Source: Flavobacterium aquidurense (GTDB lineage: Bacteria > Bacteroidota > Bacteroidia > Flavobacteriales > Flavobacteriaceae). From it: DNA of 64,000 nucleotides. The stretch lies in contig FNPS01000002.1 in the NCBI GenBank assembly GCA_900107365.1, positions 124,001 through 188,000 of the forward strand. Reading direction: 5' to 3'. Numbering within the stretch: position 1 is the first letter of the stretch; every line of letters begins with the position of its first letter. Below, in pieces: positions 8,560-17,247 of the stretch. The position numbers and the translations under genes were made by a program. The notes under the pieces are model-generated. The model was not told where the DNA came from and ran no database searches. It saw only the letters and a list, made by a program, of their open reading frames with translations.

Positions 8560-9189
8560 ATGATAAAAAGAACAACCAGAACCCCAGCCGTAAAAAATAC
8601 TGAAACATCAACAGCAGAAACTACAAAAGAAACTACCTCAGTAGAATCTAAACCAGCTGCTCAAACGCCAACACCAAAAGCAATAACACCAAAAGCTCCG
8701 GTTAAAAGAGCGCCAAGAACTGCGGCTAAAACTCCGCCAGCAACTGTAAAAGCAACGGCTCAAACTCCGGTAAAACCAGCCTCAAAAACTACTCCGAAAG
8801 CGGTAGTTAAAAGAGTGACAACTTCTACACCAAAAACGGCAGGAGTAACCCCGGAAATCATTGAAATTAAAACGATTGAAAAGCCTAAGGACAATCAGGC
8901 TGTTTTAAATATTGAAGAAATTGCCTTAGAAATTGTAAAAAACAAATCGAAAGACAAAAAAATAAAAAGCAAGCTAAAAGAGAAAAAAGAAAAGGCTAAG
9001 AAAAGAGAAAAAGCTATTAAAGCGGTTATCAAAAAACTGGAAAGAGCCAAAAATGCAAAATTAAAAGCGGAAGCTAAGAAGAAAGAAAAAAAGGAAAAAG
9101 ACAAGATTAAGAAAGTAAAGGCTAAAGCTAAAAAAGCCGAAAAAGAAAAAGCTAAAAAGGGTAAATCAAAAGATAAAAAGAAGAAATAA
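8560..9189 (+). CDS. Lysine-rich histone H1-like low-complexity protein
   Basis: This 209-aa protein has two compositional halves. Residues 1 to about 110 are Pro/Thr/Ala/Lys-rich with repeated TPK and KAP units, resembling histone H1 tails. Residues about 120-209 are a highly charged Lys/Glu/Ala helix with many KAK, KEK and KKE steps. It has no Cys and only the initial Met. A nucleoid-binding role is suggested by resemblance to bacterial H1-like proteins. It stands alone with its own terminator. The low complexity makes homology claims weak. Confidence 0.6.
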   Translation: MIKRTTRTPAVKNTETSTAETTKETTSVESKPAAQTPTPKAITPKAPVKRAPRTAAKTPPATVKATAQTPVKPASKTTPKAVVKRVTTSTPKTAGVTPEIIEIKTIEKPKDNQAVLNIEEIALEIVKNKSKDKKIKSKLKEKKEKAKKREKAIKAVIKKLERAKNAKLKAEAKKKEKKEKDKIKKVKAKAKKAEKEKAKKGKSKDKKKK

Positions 9190-9198
9190 TATTTGAAG

Positions 9199-9232
9199 AA
9201 GGTTTGACTTGATTAAAGTTGAACCTTTTTTT
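9199..9232 (+). terminator. Intrinsic terminator after the H1-like gene
   Basis: A 12-bp stem (AAGGTTTGACTT with AAGTTGAACCTT, two G-T wobbles), a GATTA loop and a T-run form a typical terminator 9 bases after the stop codon. Confidence 0.8.
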
Positions 9233-9246
9233 ATGCGCTCCAATGA

Positions 9247-9334
9247 GTCATTGCGACGAACGAAGCAACCACACTACAAATACTAAAACCGAAATTGACA
9301 CCTGGCATGTGACTGCTTCGTTCCTCTCAATGAC
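9247..9334. repeat. REP-like inverted repeat (GAACGAAGCA type)
   Basis: Arms GTCATTGCGACGAACGAAGC and GCTTCGTTCCTCTCAATGAC face each other across about 45 bases between the convergent H1-like and moaA genes. Related elements lie at 30461-30559, 30596-30693, 36531-36657 and 52174-52259. Confidence 0.7.
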
Positions 9335-9348
9335 CCAAATGTGCAAAA

Positions 9349-10356
9349 TCACCCCCCAATCGCAATCATACTGCGATTATCAAAATGCAACGTAGGATCA
9401 TCCATTTCAGAAACAGTAACCATTCCTGCCCTAACCTTCTTTTTATTTTTAATAGATTCTGAAATCAAATCGGTTATCGATTCGCCATTTCTAAAAGCTG
9501 TCAACAAATCGGTTTCTGAATTAGAGAACAAACAATTCTTGATTTTTCCATTTGCCGTCAGGCGGATTCGGTTGCAGCCATCACAAAACGGATTTGTAAT
9601 GGAACTTATGATTCCGAAATCTCCCTGAAAACCTTTTATTTTATACGTTCTCGCCGTGAAGTTTTTTTCGTCTTCTAACTTTTGAATTTCTTCAGATGAA
9701 AATATAGTATTTACTTCTGATAAAATCTCATTTTGTGATACCATTTTACTTCTGTCCCACTCGTTTCCGGCAAAAGGCATAAACTCAATAAAGCGAACTG
9801 AAATTGGCAAAAACTGCGTTAATTGAACAAAATCTGTAATTTCATTTTCATTAAAACCTTTCATCAAGACCACATTTACTTTTACATGAAAATCATTATT
9901 CAAAAGCAAATGCAGGTTATCAATAACTTTCTCAAACTGATTTCTAAGTGTTATCGTGTGAAATTTAGACGAAACCAAAGTGTCTAAACTCAAATTGATT
10001 TTTTTGATATTGGCTTCTTTCAAAGCATCAATATGACGGTCAATTAAAATACCATTTGTAGTAATTGAAAGAGACGTTTTTAAAGTTGATAATTTCGAAA
10101 TAATCTCAGGAAAATCTTTTCTCAATAAAGGTTCGCCGCCCGTTAATCGTATTTTATCAACGCCATTTTCCACGAAGATTTGAGCCAATGCAAAAATCTC
10201 TTCAGCCGTCATTAAACTGGCTTTTGGAGACAATGCGATTCCGTCAGCAGGCATGCAATACGTACAACGTAAATTGCATTTCTCCAGTAACGAAATACGC
10301 AAATAATTGTGTTTTCGCCCAAAATCATCCGTTAAAATGGTTTTAGAGGGTGTCAT
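9349..10356 (-). CDS. moaA: GTP 3',8-cyclase MoaA
   Basis: This radical-SAM enzyme converts GTP to 3',8-cyclo-GTP, the first step of molybdenum-cofactor synthesis. The 335-aa protein has the SAM-cluster motif CNLRCTYC (about residues 27-34), the LTGGEPLLR segment, and the C-terminal substrate cluster motif NPFCDGCNRIRL with a third Cys in KIKNCLF. It ends in the Gly-Gly tail needed for activity. Its start overlaps the end of moaCB by 14 bases, so the two are translationally coupled. It is the last gene of the minus-strand cofactor operon that supplies the nitrate reductase. Confidence 0.96.
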   Translation of the reverse strand: MTPSKTILTDDFGRKHNYLRISLLEKCNLRCTYCMPADGIALSPKASLMTAEEIFALAQIFVENGVDKIRLTGGEPLLRKDFPEIISKLSTLKTSLSITTNGILIDRHIDALKEANIKKINLSLDTLVSSKFHTITLRNQFEKVIDNLHLLLNNDFHVKVNVVLMKGFNENEITDFVQLTQFLPISVRFIEFMPFAGNEWDRSKMVSQNEILSEVNTIFSSEEIQKLEDEKNFTARTYKIKGFQGDFGIISSITNPFCDGCNRIRLTANGKIKNCLFSNSETDLLTAFRNGESITDLISESIKNKKKVRAGMVTVSEMDDPTLHFDNRSMIAIGG

Positions 10357-11257
10357 GATTTTTTCCTTTTAAAATATGAAAAACGTGCATTACATGAGGG
10401 AAAACTGCATCCATCGATTCTCTGGCTCCGTTGGTTGATCCCGGCAAAGCCAAAACCAAACTTTTTCCTAATGTTCCTGCCACTGTTCTTGATAACATTG
10501 CATATGGCATTCTTTGTTGTCCGTAATTGCGAATGGCTTCTTCAATTCCGGGTATTCTGCTTTCTAATAACGGTGATAACGCTTCAGGTGTGACATCTCT
10601 GGGAGATAAACCTGTTCCACCCGTAAAAATCACCAATTGATGTTCTTTGGCGAAAGCCCTTGCTTTTTCCTGAATAATATCAATTTCATCCGGAATAATT
10701 TCATAATGTGAAGTTTCAACTCCGTAAGAAGTTAATTTCTCTACAATGATTTTTCCGGAACGATCTTCCTTATCGCCTGCGAAAATCGAATCAGAACAAA
10801 CAAAAACGGCTGCTTTTATTGCATTCGGAAATTTATTTTTGAAAGAAGATTTTCCGCCTTCTTTATTAACTAATTTAATGGTTGAAATTTCGATTTCCTT
10901 ATCAATTGGTTTCAACATATCGTACATTGTCAAAGCTACAATCGAAGCACCGTGCATGGCTTCAACCTCAACACCTGTTTTGTAAACCGTTTTTACATTA
11001 AATATAATCTGAATGGTCAAACCTTCAATTTTATATTCCACCGAAGTAAATTCAATTGGAATTGGATGACAATCCGGAATGGACAAATACGTATTTTTAA
11101 CAGCAAATAATCCGGCTGTTTTTGCCATCTCCAACACATTTCCTTTTGGAACCAGATTATTCACCACAGCATCAATTGTTTCCTGTTTACTGACTTTGAC
11201 AATTGCTGTTGCCGTTGCGGCTCTTAAAGTGTTTATTTTATGCGTAATATCAACCAT
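10343..11257 (-). CDS. moaCB: Bifunctional MoaC-MoaB molybdenum-cofactor protein
   Basis: Residues 1 to about 150 are MoaC (cyclic pyranopterin monophosphate synthase), with the CHPIPI motif and the MHGASIVALTMYDMLK helix. Residues about 160-304 are a MoaB/MogA-type molybdopterin adenylyltransferase, with FTGGTGLSPRDVTPEA and LALPGSTNGARESMD. The fused form is common in Bacteroidota. I use the ATG at 11257 (MVDITHK). A longer frame from 11308 adds 17 residues that merely overlap moaE. The resulting 8-base overlap with the moaE end indicates coupling. Confidence 0.93.
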   Translation of the reverse strand: MVDITHKINTLRAATATAIVKVSKQETIDAVVNNLVPKGNVLEMAKTAGLFAVKNTYLSIPDCHPIPIEFTSVEYKIEGLTIQIIFNVKTVYKTGVEVEAMHGASIVALTMYDMLKPIDKEIEISTIKLVNKEGGKSSFKNKFPNAIKAAVFVCSDSIFAGDKEDRSGKIIVEKLTSYGVETSHYEIIPDEIDIIQEKARAFAKEHQLVIFTGGTGLSPRDVTPEALSPLLESRIPGIEEAIRNYGQQRMPYAMLSRTVAGTLGKSLVLALPGSTNGARESMDAVFPHVMHVFHILKGKNHDTL

Positions 11258-11687
11258 TAGTATTTTGTTTCCAGGTGAATGTATCGTTTTCAAACATTTC
11301 TTTACCAAAAATCGGCACGTCGGTTTTGATCCAGTTTACAATGGCTTCTGTTGCTTCGTAAACCTGTTTTCTTCTTGTTGCCGAAACAAAGACAAACAAA
11401 CAAATTTCGCCTGCTTTCACAACACCTAAACTGTGATAAATATGCATACAGGTTAAGTCGAATTTAGCAAAAGCTTTTTCACGAATGGCATGCAAAGCTT
11501 CGTTGGCCATATCCGTATAAGCTGAATAATCAATCGCGACAACGGTATTATCGTGAATCACATCGGCACGAACTTGTCCCAAAAAAATATTGTGTGCGCC
11601 AATTGTGTGTTTCGATTGGTGTTTGGCGATAGATTCGGCTATGAATTCAGGAGCAATTGGCCCTTCTACAAATACATTTTTACTCAT
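11250..11687 (-). CDS. moaE: Molybdopterin synthase catalytic subunit MoaE
   Basis: The 145-aa protein matches the MoaE length and pattern: GAHNIFLGQVRADV, then VVAIDYSAYTDMANEAL, then IYHSLGVVKAGEICLFVFVSATRR near the active site. With MoaD it transfers sulfur to cyclic pyranopterin monophosphate to make the dithiolene. It overlaps the start of moaCB by 8 bases. A large inverted repeat separates it from the upstream moeB. Confidence 0.94.
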   Translation of the reverse strand: MSKNVFVEGPIAPEFIAESIAKHQSKHTIGAHNIFLGQVRADVIHDNTVVAIDYSAYTDMANEALHAIREKAFAKFDLTCMHIYHSLGVVKAGEICLFVFVSATRRKQVYEATEAIVNWIKTDVPIFGKEMFENDTFTWKQNTNG

Positions 11688-11710
11688 TTTTCTTTTATTT
11701 TTTTTGAGGT

Positions 11711-11770
11711 TTTTTCCGCCACGAATTCACGAATTAAAAAATAATCATTCGTGAATTCGTGGCGGAAAAA
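11711..11770. repeat. Perfect 24-bp inverted repeat between moaE and moeB
   Basis: Arms 11711-11734 and 11747-11770 are perfect reverse complements around a 12-base AT loop. Each carries CCGCCACGAATTCACGAAT or its complement. T-runs flank it on both strands, so it could attenuate or process the operon transcript between moeB and moaE. It is a dispersed-repeat type rather than a dedicated terminator. Confidence 0.85.
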
Positions 11771-11775
11771 TTTCT

Positions 11776-12861
11776 CTAATCTGCAATTTTTTCTTTTACT
11801 ATTTGGCTTAAAGCCAAAGCTCCTCCGGCTATACTTTTTACACTCTTGAAATTCTTTCTTTGAAGCAATTCGGCTGCGATTTTACTTCTGATTCCGGATT
11901 GGCAATAAACATAAATGGTTTGATTTGGGTTCAGGTTTTCAATTTCATTTTCTAACTTCATCAGCGGAATCTGAATTCCATTTTTGAAATTAATTTTCGG
12001 AAGTTCGTCTGCGTTTCTAACATCCAAAAACAAAACTTCATCATTATCAATTTCATTCACAATTACCTCTGCAGCAATTTCTTCAATCTGATTTTCAGCT
12101 ACTTTATATTTTTCTTCAAAAGCCTTTTTATCTAGTTTAGCAATTGTATTCTTCTCAAAGTCATACTTTTGCTGTTGGTTATTTAAAATATTATAAACCA
12201 ATATTTTACCACTCAACACCTCTCCAATTTGTAGAATCATTTTGATTACTTCATTTGCCTGAAGCATGCCAATAATGCCGACTGAAATTCCGATTACTCC
12301 CGCATCTTCGCAATTTAAAGACTGACTATTTTCATCTGGATACAAACATTTATAAGTTGGTCCGTTTTGATAATTGAAAACCGAAACCTGTCCCTGAAAT
12401 CTAAAAATCGATCCGTAAACCATTGGTTTATTTGTGACTAAACAAGCGTCGTTAATTAAATATTTAATTGAAAGATTGTCTGTCGCATCTACTATAATAT
12501 CATATTGTTCAAATAATGAAATGGCATTTTTTCCTGAAAGTTTTTCTGCAATCGCATTCACTTTCACTAACGGATTTAATTCCGAAACCATTGCTTTGGC
12601 TTCCTCAACTTTGTATTTTCCAACAGCCGACGTTTTATAAATTACCTGACGTTGTAAATTGGAAATTTCAATCACATCATCATCAACAATTCCAATTTCA
12701 CCAACGCCGGCTGCAGCCAGATAAGGCAAAACAGCAGCGCCCAAACCGCCTGCACCAATTATCAAAACTTTCGCTATAGATAATTTATGCTGACCATTCT
12801 CTCCTATTTCAGGTAGAATTATTTGTCGGTTATAACGTATTGAATCATTCATAAAATTCAT
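11776..12861 (-). CDS. moeB: MoeB/ThiF-type adenylyltransferase with C-terminal rhodanese domain
   Basis: Residues 1 to about 245 are an E1-like activating domain. It has the nucleotide loop GAGGLGAAVLPYLAAAGVG, DDDVIEISNLQRQ, and DATDNLSIKYLINDAC. Residues about 265-361 are a rhodanese domain whose active-site loop YCQSGIRS keeps its Cys. The protein would adenylate the MoaD C-terminus and supply sulfur for its thiocarboxylate. Its start lies 3 bases from the moaD stop. An alternative start three codons in (MNDSIRY) is possible. The zinc CxxC pairs of E. coli MoeB are not clearly present. Confidence 0.9.
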   Translation of the reverse strand: MNFMNDSIRYNRQIILPEIGENGQHKLSIAKVLIIGAGGLGAAVLPYLAAAGVGEIGIVDDDVIEISNLQRQVIYKTSAVGKYKVEEAKAMVSELNPLVKVNAIAEKLSGKNAISLFEQYDIIVDATDNLSIKYLINDACLVTNKPMVYGSIFRFQGQVSVFNYQNGPTYKCLYPDENSQSLNCEDAGVIGISVGIIGMLQANEVIKMILQIGEVLSGKILVYNILNNQQQKYDFEKNTIAKLDKKAFEEKYKVAENQIEEIAAEVIVNEIDNDEVLFLDVRNADELPKINFKNGIQIPLMKLENEIENLNPNQTIYVYCQSGIRSKIAAELLQRKNFKSVKSIAGGALALSQIVKEKIAD

Positions 12862-12864
12862 TAT

Positions 12865-13101
12865 TTACCCGCCTGCAAAAGGTGGCAATAAAGCGACAAC
12901 ATCACTTGTCTGCAATTTATAATCGGTTGTTTTTGGCACTATTTTTTGATTGACAGCCACACTAAAACTAAGGGAATCGAATTGGTATTTTATTTCTAAA
13001 TCCTGCAAGAATTGTTGCAGTGAAACTTCAGAAAAAGGGATTTTTTCGAATTCACATTTGGTCTTTTCAGCCACAGCTCCAAAATATTTAACTTCAATCA
13101 T
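12865..13101 (-). CDS. moaD: Molybdopterin synthase sulfur-carrier subunit MoaD
   Basis: This 78-aa ubiquitin-fold protein ends in PPFAGG, the Gly-Gly tail that is adenylated by MoeB and thiocarboxylated. Length and the VVALLPPFAGG ending are diagnostic. It abuts cobA upstream and moeB downstream with almost no spacing. Confidence 0.93.
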   Translation of the reverse strand: MIEVKYFGAVAEKTKCEFEKIPFSEVSLQQFLQDLEIKYQFDSLSFSVAVNQKIVPKTTDYKLQTSDVVALLPPFAGG

Positions 13102-13892
13102 TATTCTAAATTTAAATTCTGAAAGATAAACTCATCATCAAAATGCTCCTGAAAATAGGAAGTCAATTTTGAAGTATTTTTTACCACTTCACCAATCACA
13201 ATAATTGCCGGTGAAGAAATCTTCTTTTCTAATACCAATTTAGTAATTGAACTTATAGTTCCAACTACTTTTTGCTCTGTATTTTTTGTTCCGTTTTGGA
13301 TGATAGCTATCGGCAAATCATCAGTTCGGTTTTCTTTATAAATCGAAATTATTTCTTCCAGTTTATGCATTCCCATCAAAATCACCACCGTTGCAGCCGA
13401 CTTTGAAGCCAAATATACATCTTTAGACAATTCGTGATTTGAAGTCGTTCCGGTAATTACCCAGAAACTCTCAGCAACCTGCCGTTGTGTCAAACTAATT
13501 CCAACTGAAGCCGGAACACCTAAAGCAGATGAAATTCCGGGAACAATAGCGGTTTCTAAACCAAATTGCTCGACGTAATCAATTTCTTCGCTTCCTCTCC
13601 CAAAGATAAAAGGATCTCCACCTTTCAAACGCACCACATGTCCGTGTCGATTTGCCATCGAAACAATCAATTCGTTAATCTGATCCTGCGTATAAGCATG
13701 ACATCCAAATCTTTTGCCCACAAAAACAATTTCTGCATTTGTAGCATATTGCAATAATTCTTCATTTACTAATGCATCATACAAAACCACATCTGCTTTT
13801 TCCAGTGCTTTTATTGCTTTTAAAGTAATCAATTCAGCATCGCCAGGACCCGCGCCTACAATCGTTAATTTTGGTGTTTTTGAATTTCGCAT
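13101..13892 (-). CDS. cobA: Uroporphyrinogen-III C-methyltransferase
   Basis: The 263-aa protein shows the tetrapyrrole methylase signatures VGAGPGDAELITLKA (residues 12-26) and RLKGGDPFIFGRGSEE (about 88-103), plus the ALGVPASVGISLTQR region. It adds two methyl groups to uroporphyrinogen III, giving precorrin-2 for siroheme, the cofactor of nitrite and sulfite reductases. Its place in a molybdenum-cofactor operon ties cofactor supply to nitrate assimilation and perhaps to sulfite reduction. Confidence 0.94.
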   Translation of the reverse strand: MRNSKTPKLTIVGAGPGDAELITLKAIKALEKADVVLYDALVNEELLQYATNAEIVFVGKRFGCHAYTQDQINELIVSMANRHGHVVRLKGGDPFIFGRGSEEIDYVEQFGLETAIVPGISSALGVPASVGISLTQRQVAESFWVITGTTSNHELSKDVYLASKSAATVVILMGMHKLEEIISIYKENRTDDLPIAIIQNGTKNTEQKVVGTISSITKLVLEKKISSPAIIVIGEVVKNTSKLTSYFQEHFDDEFIFQNLNLE

Positions 13893-13897
13893 AACTT

Positions 13898-14470
13898 CTA
13901 ACTTAAATTGATATTAAGATCATTTAATTCGTCTGCCGAATTAATGTTGGTGAGATGAAAGTTTTCACTTTCGTCAATATTGAGAATTTGATGCGGAATT
14001 TTCGCCAGCAAATCCATCATTTTTAATTGATCGTTATCAATTGCGCTTTTGATAACGGGCAATACTTTTTTAGAATAAATTCCGATCAACGGATGTAATC
14101 TGCTTTCTGAAGCAAAAACTGTAATTCCAGCTTCGTTATTATGTTTTGAAATAAGTTCCGATAATAACTCCGTCGATATTAACGGAATATCACAACTTAA
14201 AATCAAATTAAATTCGGTTTCAGAATTTGTCAATGCTGTATATATTCCGCCCAATGGCCCTTTATCTATAATGATATCCGGTATTTTTTGATACGGTAAA
14301 TAATCATATTCTTTGGTTGCCGTGATCAGTTTTATTTGATCTGTTATCGGCAAAATTGCCTGAATAATATGTTCAATAAATGGTTTTCCCTGAAACAGCA
14401 CCAATCCTTTTTCAGACTGCATTCGGGAACTTTTTCCTCCACAAAGAATAAATACTGTTAGTGTTTTCAT
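13898..14470 (-). CDS. mobA: Molybdenum cofactor guanylyltransferase / NTP transferase
   Basis: The 190-aa protein starts with the nucleotidyltransferase loop LCGGKSSRMQSEKGLVLFQG, followed by PLGGIYTAL and the metal-site stretch LILSCDIPLI. It transfers GMP to molybdopterin, making the dinucleotide form used by NasA-type reductases. It lies 5 bases before cobA in the operon. Confidence 0.9.
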   Translation of the reverse strand: MKTLTVFILCGGKSSRMQSEKGLVLFQGKPFIEHIIQAILPITDQIKLITATKEYDYLPYQKIPDIIIDKGPLGGIYTALTNSETEFNLILSCDIPLISTELLSELISKHNNEAGITVFASESRLHPLIGIYSKKVLPVIKSAIDNDQLKMMDLLAKIPHQILNIDESENFHLTNINSADELNDLNINLS

Positions 14471-14521
14471 GACTTTCTTTTTTGTTTCAGGTTTTCTTTG
14501 TTTCAGGTTTCATGTTGAAAT

Positions 14522-14668
14522 GAGGAAAAATTTTACCGCAAAGAGCGCTAAGTTTTTTTATTCATCGGCAACTTTAAAATAAGTTCGCAAAGCTAAATCT
14601 ACACAAAGCTTTGCGAACTTTGCTATTTTGACAAACCGCTTTGCAAAACCTTGCGGACTTTGCGGTTA
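14522..14668. repeat. Intergenic repeats of the GCAAAG/CTTTGCG type
   Basis: The 209-base gap between the TauE/SafE gene and mobA contains several facing phrases: ACCGCAAAGAGCGC, GTTCGCAAAGC, CTTTGCGAACTTTGC and CTTGCGGACTTTGCGG. They are related to the repeat at 5262-5580. The short TTTGTTTCAGG word next to mobA is the same repeat found at 773-828. Confidence 0.6.
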
Positions 14669-14679
14669 ATTTTAATTTA

Positions 14680-15426
14680 TTACGGAAAAATCAATTTAAT
14701 ACTGGCCAATAAAATCACAGTTCCTAAAACAATTTTTAATGTTTTATTAGAGAAATAACCGCTTCCATAATAGCCTCCCAAAACACCACCTACAACGGCA
14801 ATCGGTACTAAATAAAAACTTTCTGTCGGAACTGTTTTTCCTCCTAAAAAGAAACCCATAATTCCGGCGAATGAATTCACAAAAATGAACAAACTCGAAA
14901 TCGCTGCTGATTCCTTAATCGATGCCCATCCTAAAAACAATAAAATCGGACTCAATATAATTCCACCACCAATACCCAACATTCCGGATAATAATCCGAT
15001 AACAAAACCAATTGCCAAGGCAAAAGGCAAATTAATCTGAACTGCTTCTTTTTCTTTAAAATTGAATATTCCGAACAATCGTAAGGCTGCAAAAACCAAT
15101 ACAACTCCCAAAATAATTTTATAAATTGTATTATCTAAAGTGATAAAACCACCAATAAATGCAGCTGGTATTGAAGCAATTGCAAACGGATAAAACAATT
15201 TCGGTTTAAAATAATTCATTCGATAATAAAAGAAAAACGAAATACTCGAAACAAATAAATTCAATAATAAAGCCGATGGTTTCATCACTGAAATCGGAAA
15301 AGCAAAAATCGTCATCAAAGCCAAATAACCCGAAGCACCACCATGTCCAACACTAGAATATAAAAAGGCAATCACAATTAAGGCGAAGCTAAAAAGGAGG
15401 ATATTTTCGGAACTAAGGAGATTCAT
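14680..15426 (-). CDS. TauE/SafE-family membrane permease
   Basis: The 248-aa protein has about eight membrane segments arranged as two related halves. The TauE/SafE hallmark GHGGASGYLALM occurs near residue 28, and its second copy, SGMLGIGGGIILSPILL, near residue 145. The family exports or imports sulfite, sulfonates or other small anions. Inside a nitrate/molybdenum-cofactor operon it could carry sulfite, molybdate-related or nitrogen oxyanions. The substrate cannot be told from sequence. Confidence 0.82.
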   Translation of the reverse strand: MNLLSSENILLFSFALIVIAFLYSSVGHGGASGYLALMTIFAFPISVMKPSALLLNLFVSSISFFFYYRMNYFKPKLFYPFAIASIPAAFIGGFITLDNTIYKIILGVVLVFAALRLFGIFNFKEKEAVQINLPFALAIGFVIGLLSGMLGIGGGIILSPILLFLGWASIKESAAISSLFIFVNSFAGIMGFFLGGKTVPTESFYLVPIAVVGGVLGGYYGSGYFSNKTLKIVLGTVILLASIKLIFP

Positions 15427-15512
15427 GGTTTTTGTTTCAGGTTTTTCTTTGTTTCAAGTTTCAAGTTCTATGCTGTATGTTTAAAATTACACACCGCTGT
15501 TTAAGCTTGAAA

Positions 15513-15579
15513 TTCTTTATTCTTTATTCTTTATTCTTTATTCTTTATTCTTTATTCTTTATTCTTTATTCTTTATTCT
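15513..15579. repeat. Heptanucleotide microsatellite TTCTTTA (about nine copies)
   Basis: About 9.5 perfect tandem copies of a 7-bp unit fill the space between the moeA stop and the TauE/SafE start. A perfect short tandem array of this length is likely to vary in copy number by slippage. It lies inside the operon transcript, in the untranslated spacer. Confidence 0.9.
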
Positions 15580-15588
15580 CAACATCTT

Positions 15589-16761
15589 CTAATTAATCGG
15601 CAATAAAGTTACTAACTGTCCTTTTTTTAATCCTTCAACATCATCCGGAACAATCAATAAACTGTTAGCGATTGCAAACGTATTTAACATTGATGAAGCC
15701 TGACCGTCTAAAATGGTGACATTGGTTTCATCATAAAGTGCTTTTAAAAATAATGTTTTTCCAGTTGTATTTGTTATCGGCTCATTTAACTTGCGAACTA
15801 ATTTTGGCAAATGAATATCAGCAAATCCCATTCGGTTTTTAATGGCAGGATAAACGTAGATATAAAAATTTGTCAGTGATGAAGCCGGATTTCCTGGTAA
15901 TGCAAATACTAAAGTATCCTTTTTAGATCCGAAGAACATTGGTTTTCCGGGCTTTTGGTTTATTTTATAAAAAAGCTCTTCTACTCCATTTGCTAGTAAG
16001 GCATCTTTTACGAAATCATAATCTCCAACAGAAATTCCTCCGGAAATCAAAACAACATCATATTTATCAAGAATGCCTTTTAATGCTTTTTTTGTTGCCT
16101 TAAGATTATCTTTTACCTTATAAACTTTTGTTTTATTAATTCCGATTGTTTGAAGTGCTGCTTCTAACATAACCGAATTGCTTTCGTATATCTTACCTTT
16201 CGGTAATTTTTTCCCTGGTTTTACCAATTCGTTTCCAGTCACTAAAATCGCCACTTTTGGCTTTTTATAAACTGTAATTTCGGTGATTCCCAGACAAGCT
16301 AGAAATCCAATTGCAGCCGGTGTTATTAAAGTATTGGCTTCAAAAACAACTTCTTCTTTTGCAATTTGTTCTCCTATATTACGAACATTAGAAAATTGTG
16401 GCGGCATAGCGGCAATCAAAATCGAATCTTTATTTGCCAGTACATGTTCCTGCATCACTACTGTATCCGCATTTTTTGGAACAAAAGCTCCGGTAAAAAT
16501 ACGTACAGCCTCATTTTCATTCAGTTTTATATTCGAATGATCTCCGGCCTGTGAAGTACTTATTACATCATATTGATGTTTTTCACTGTGAATAAAAGCA
16601 TAACCATCCATAGCCGATTGGCGAAAAGGCGGCATATCGATTGGAGAATACAATGTTTCTGCCAGGATATAACCCAACGCTTTTCGAACCGGAATTCTTT
16701 GAACCGGCATATTCGAACTGTTTGCAGCTACTATCGCTAAAGCTTCACTTACTTTTATCAT
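15589..16761 (-). CDS. moeA: Molybdopterin molybdenumtransferase MoeA
   Basis: The 390-aa protein matches MoeA throughout. It has PPFRQSAMDGYAF near residue 45, the VRIFTGAFVPKNADTVVMQE stretch, VTGNELVKPG, SGGISVGDYDFVKDAL and FALPGNPASSLTNF. It inserts molybdate into adenylylated molybdopterin. As the first gene of the minus-strand cofactor operon, it sits behind a promoter carrying the TACGTATAAATACTTA element. Confidence 0.95.
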   Translation of the reverse strand: MIKVSEALAIVAANSSNMPVQRIPVRKALGYILAETLYSPIDMPPFRQSAMDGYAFIHSEKHQYDVISTSQAGDHSNIKLNENEAVRIFTGAFVPKNADTVVMQEHVLANKDSILIAAMPPQFSNVRNIGEQIAKEEVVFEANTLITPAAIGFLACLGITEITVYKKPKVAILVTGNELVKPGKKLPKGKIYESNSVMLEAALQTIGINKTKVYKVKDNLKATKKALKGILDKYDVVLISGGISVGDYDFVKDALLANGVEELFYKINQKPGKPMFFGSKKDTLVFALPGNPASSLTNFYIYVYPAIKNRMGFADIHLPKLVRKLNEPITNTTGKTLFLKALYDETNVTILDGQASSMLNTFAIANSLLIVPDDVEGLKKGQLVTLLPIN

Positions 16762-16777
16762 TTTAAGAAATATAAAC

Positions 16778-16811
16778 TACGTATAAATACTTATTACAAA
16801 TATAAGTATTT
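16778..16811 (-). promoter_or_regulatory. moeA operon promoter and inverted-repeat operator
   Basis: TACGTATAAATACTTA (16778-16793) is identical to the sites near the porin and nitrate reductase. AAATACTTAT (16785-16794) and ATAAGTATTT (16802-16811) form a 10-bp inverted repeat with a 7-base spacer. On the minus strand TATATTTG (16804-16797) is a good -7 box. The start codon lies about 35 bases downstream. Confidence 0.65.
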
Positions 16812-17162
16812 ATTCATAGGATGAATAAAAAATTTGAATTTATTTTAATATCTATAAAATTAGTCTAATTTATTCAAAATCAACTTCGAAAATGAAGCTA
16901 GTTTTTACATAAAAAACAGGTTTAAAACCTCAAAATGGTCTTTTCCAGATGTTTTTGATCTTTTTTCTTATCATACTAATGATTTTAAAACCTCATAAAA
17001 CGTATAAAAAACTTACTTTTTCAGATTTAGAAATGAGATTTTTTAACATTTCTAACACTTGCAACGATTAGTGTAAAGTACTAAACATCAATTAATTACA
17101 ATGTATTCAAATTCAAACCTGCAAGCCTTATTCAACCAATTTTAAAAAAAACTTCAGAAATT

Positions 17163-17210
17163 TTTGGTTTTTATTATATTAAAATTAACTTTGTCTATAG
17201 GATTAGTAGA
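17163..17210 (+). promoter_or_regulatory. Sulfur-array promoter with TCTAT-N7-GTAGA element
   Basis: TTTG (17163-17166), a 19-base spacer and TAACTTTG (17186-17193) give a full Bacteroidota promoter. Immediately after it, TCTAT-N7-GTAGA (17194-17210) spans the predicted start site. The same arrangement, with identical boxes and spacing, occurs at 52434-52481. The region between moeA and this point (16812-17160) shows no gene. A half-match to the element lies at 16851-16867. Confidence 0.72.
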
Positions 17211-17247
17211 GTTTAAAATAATATTTAAAACCATAAAGAACTATATT

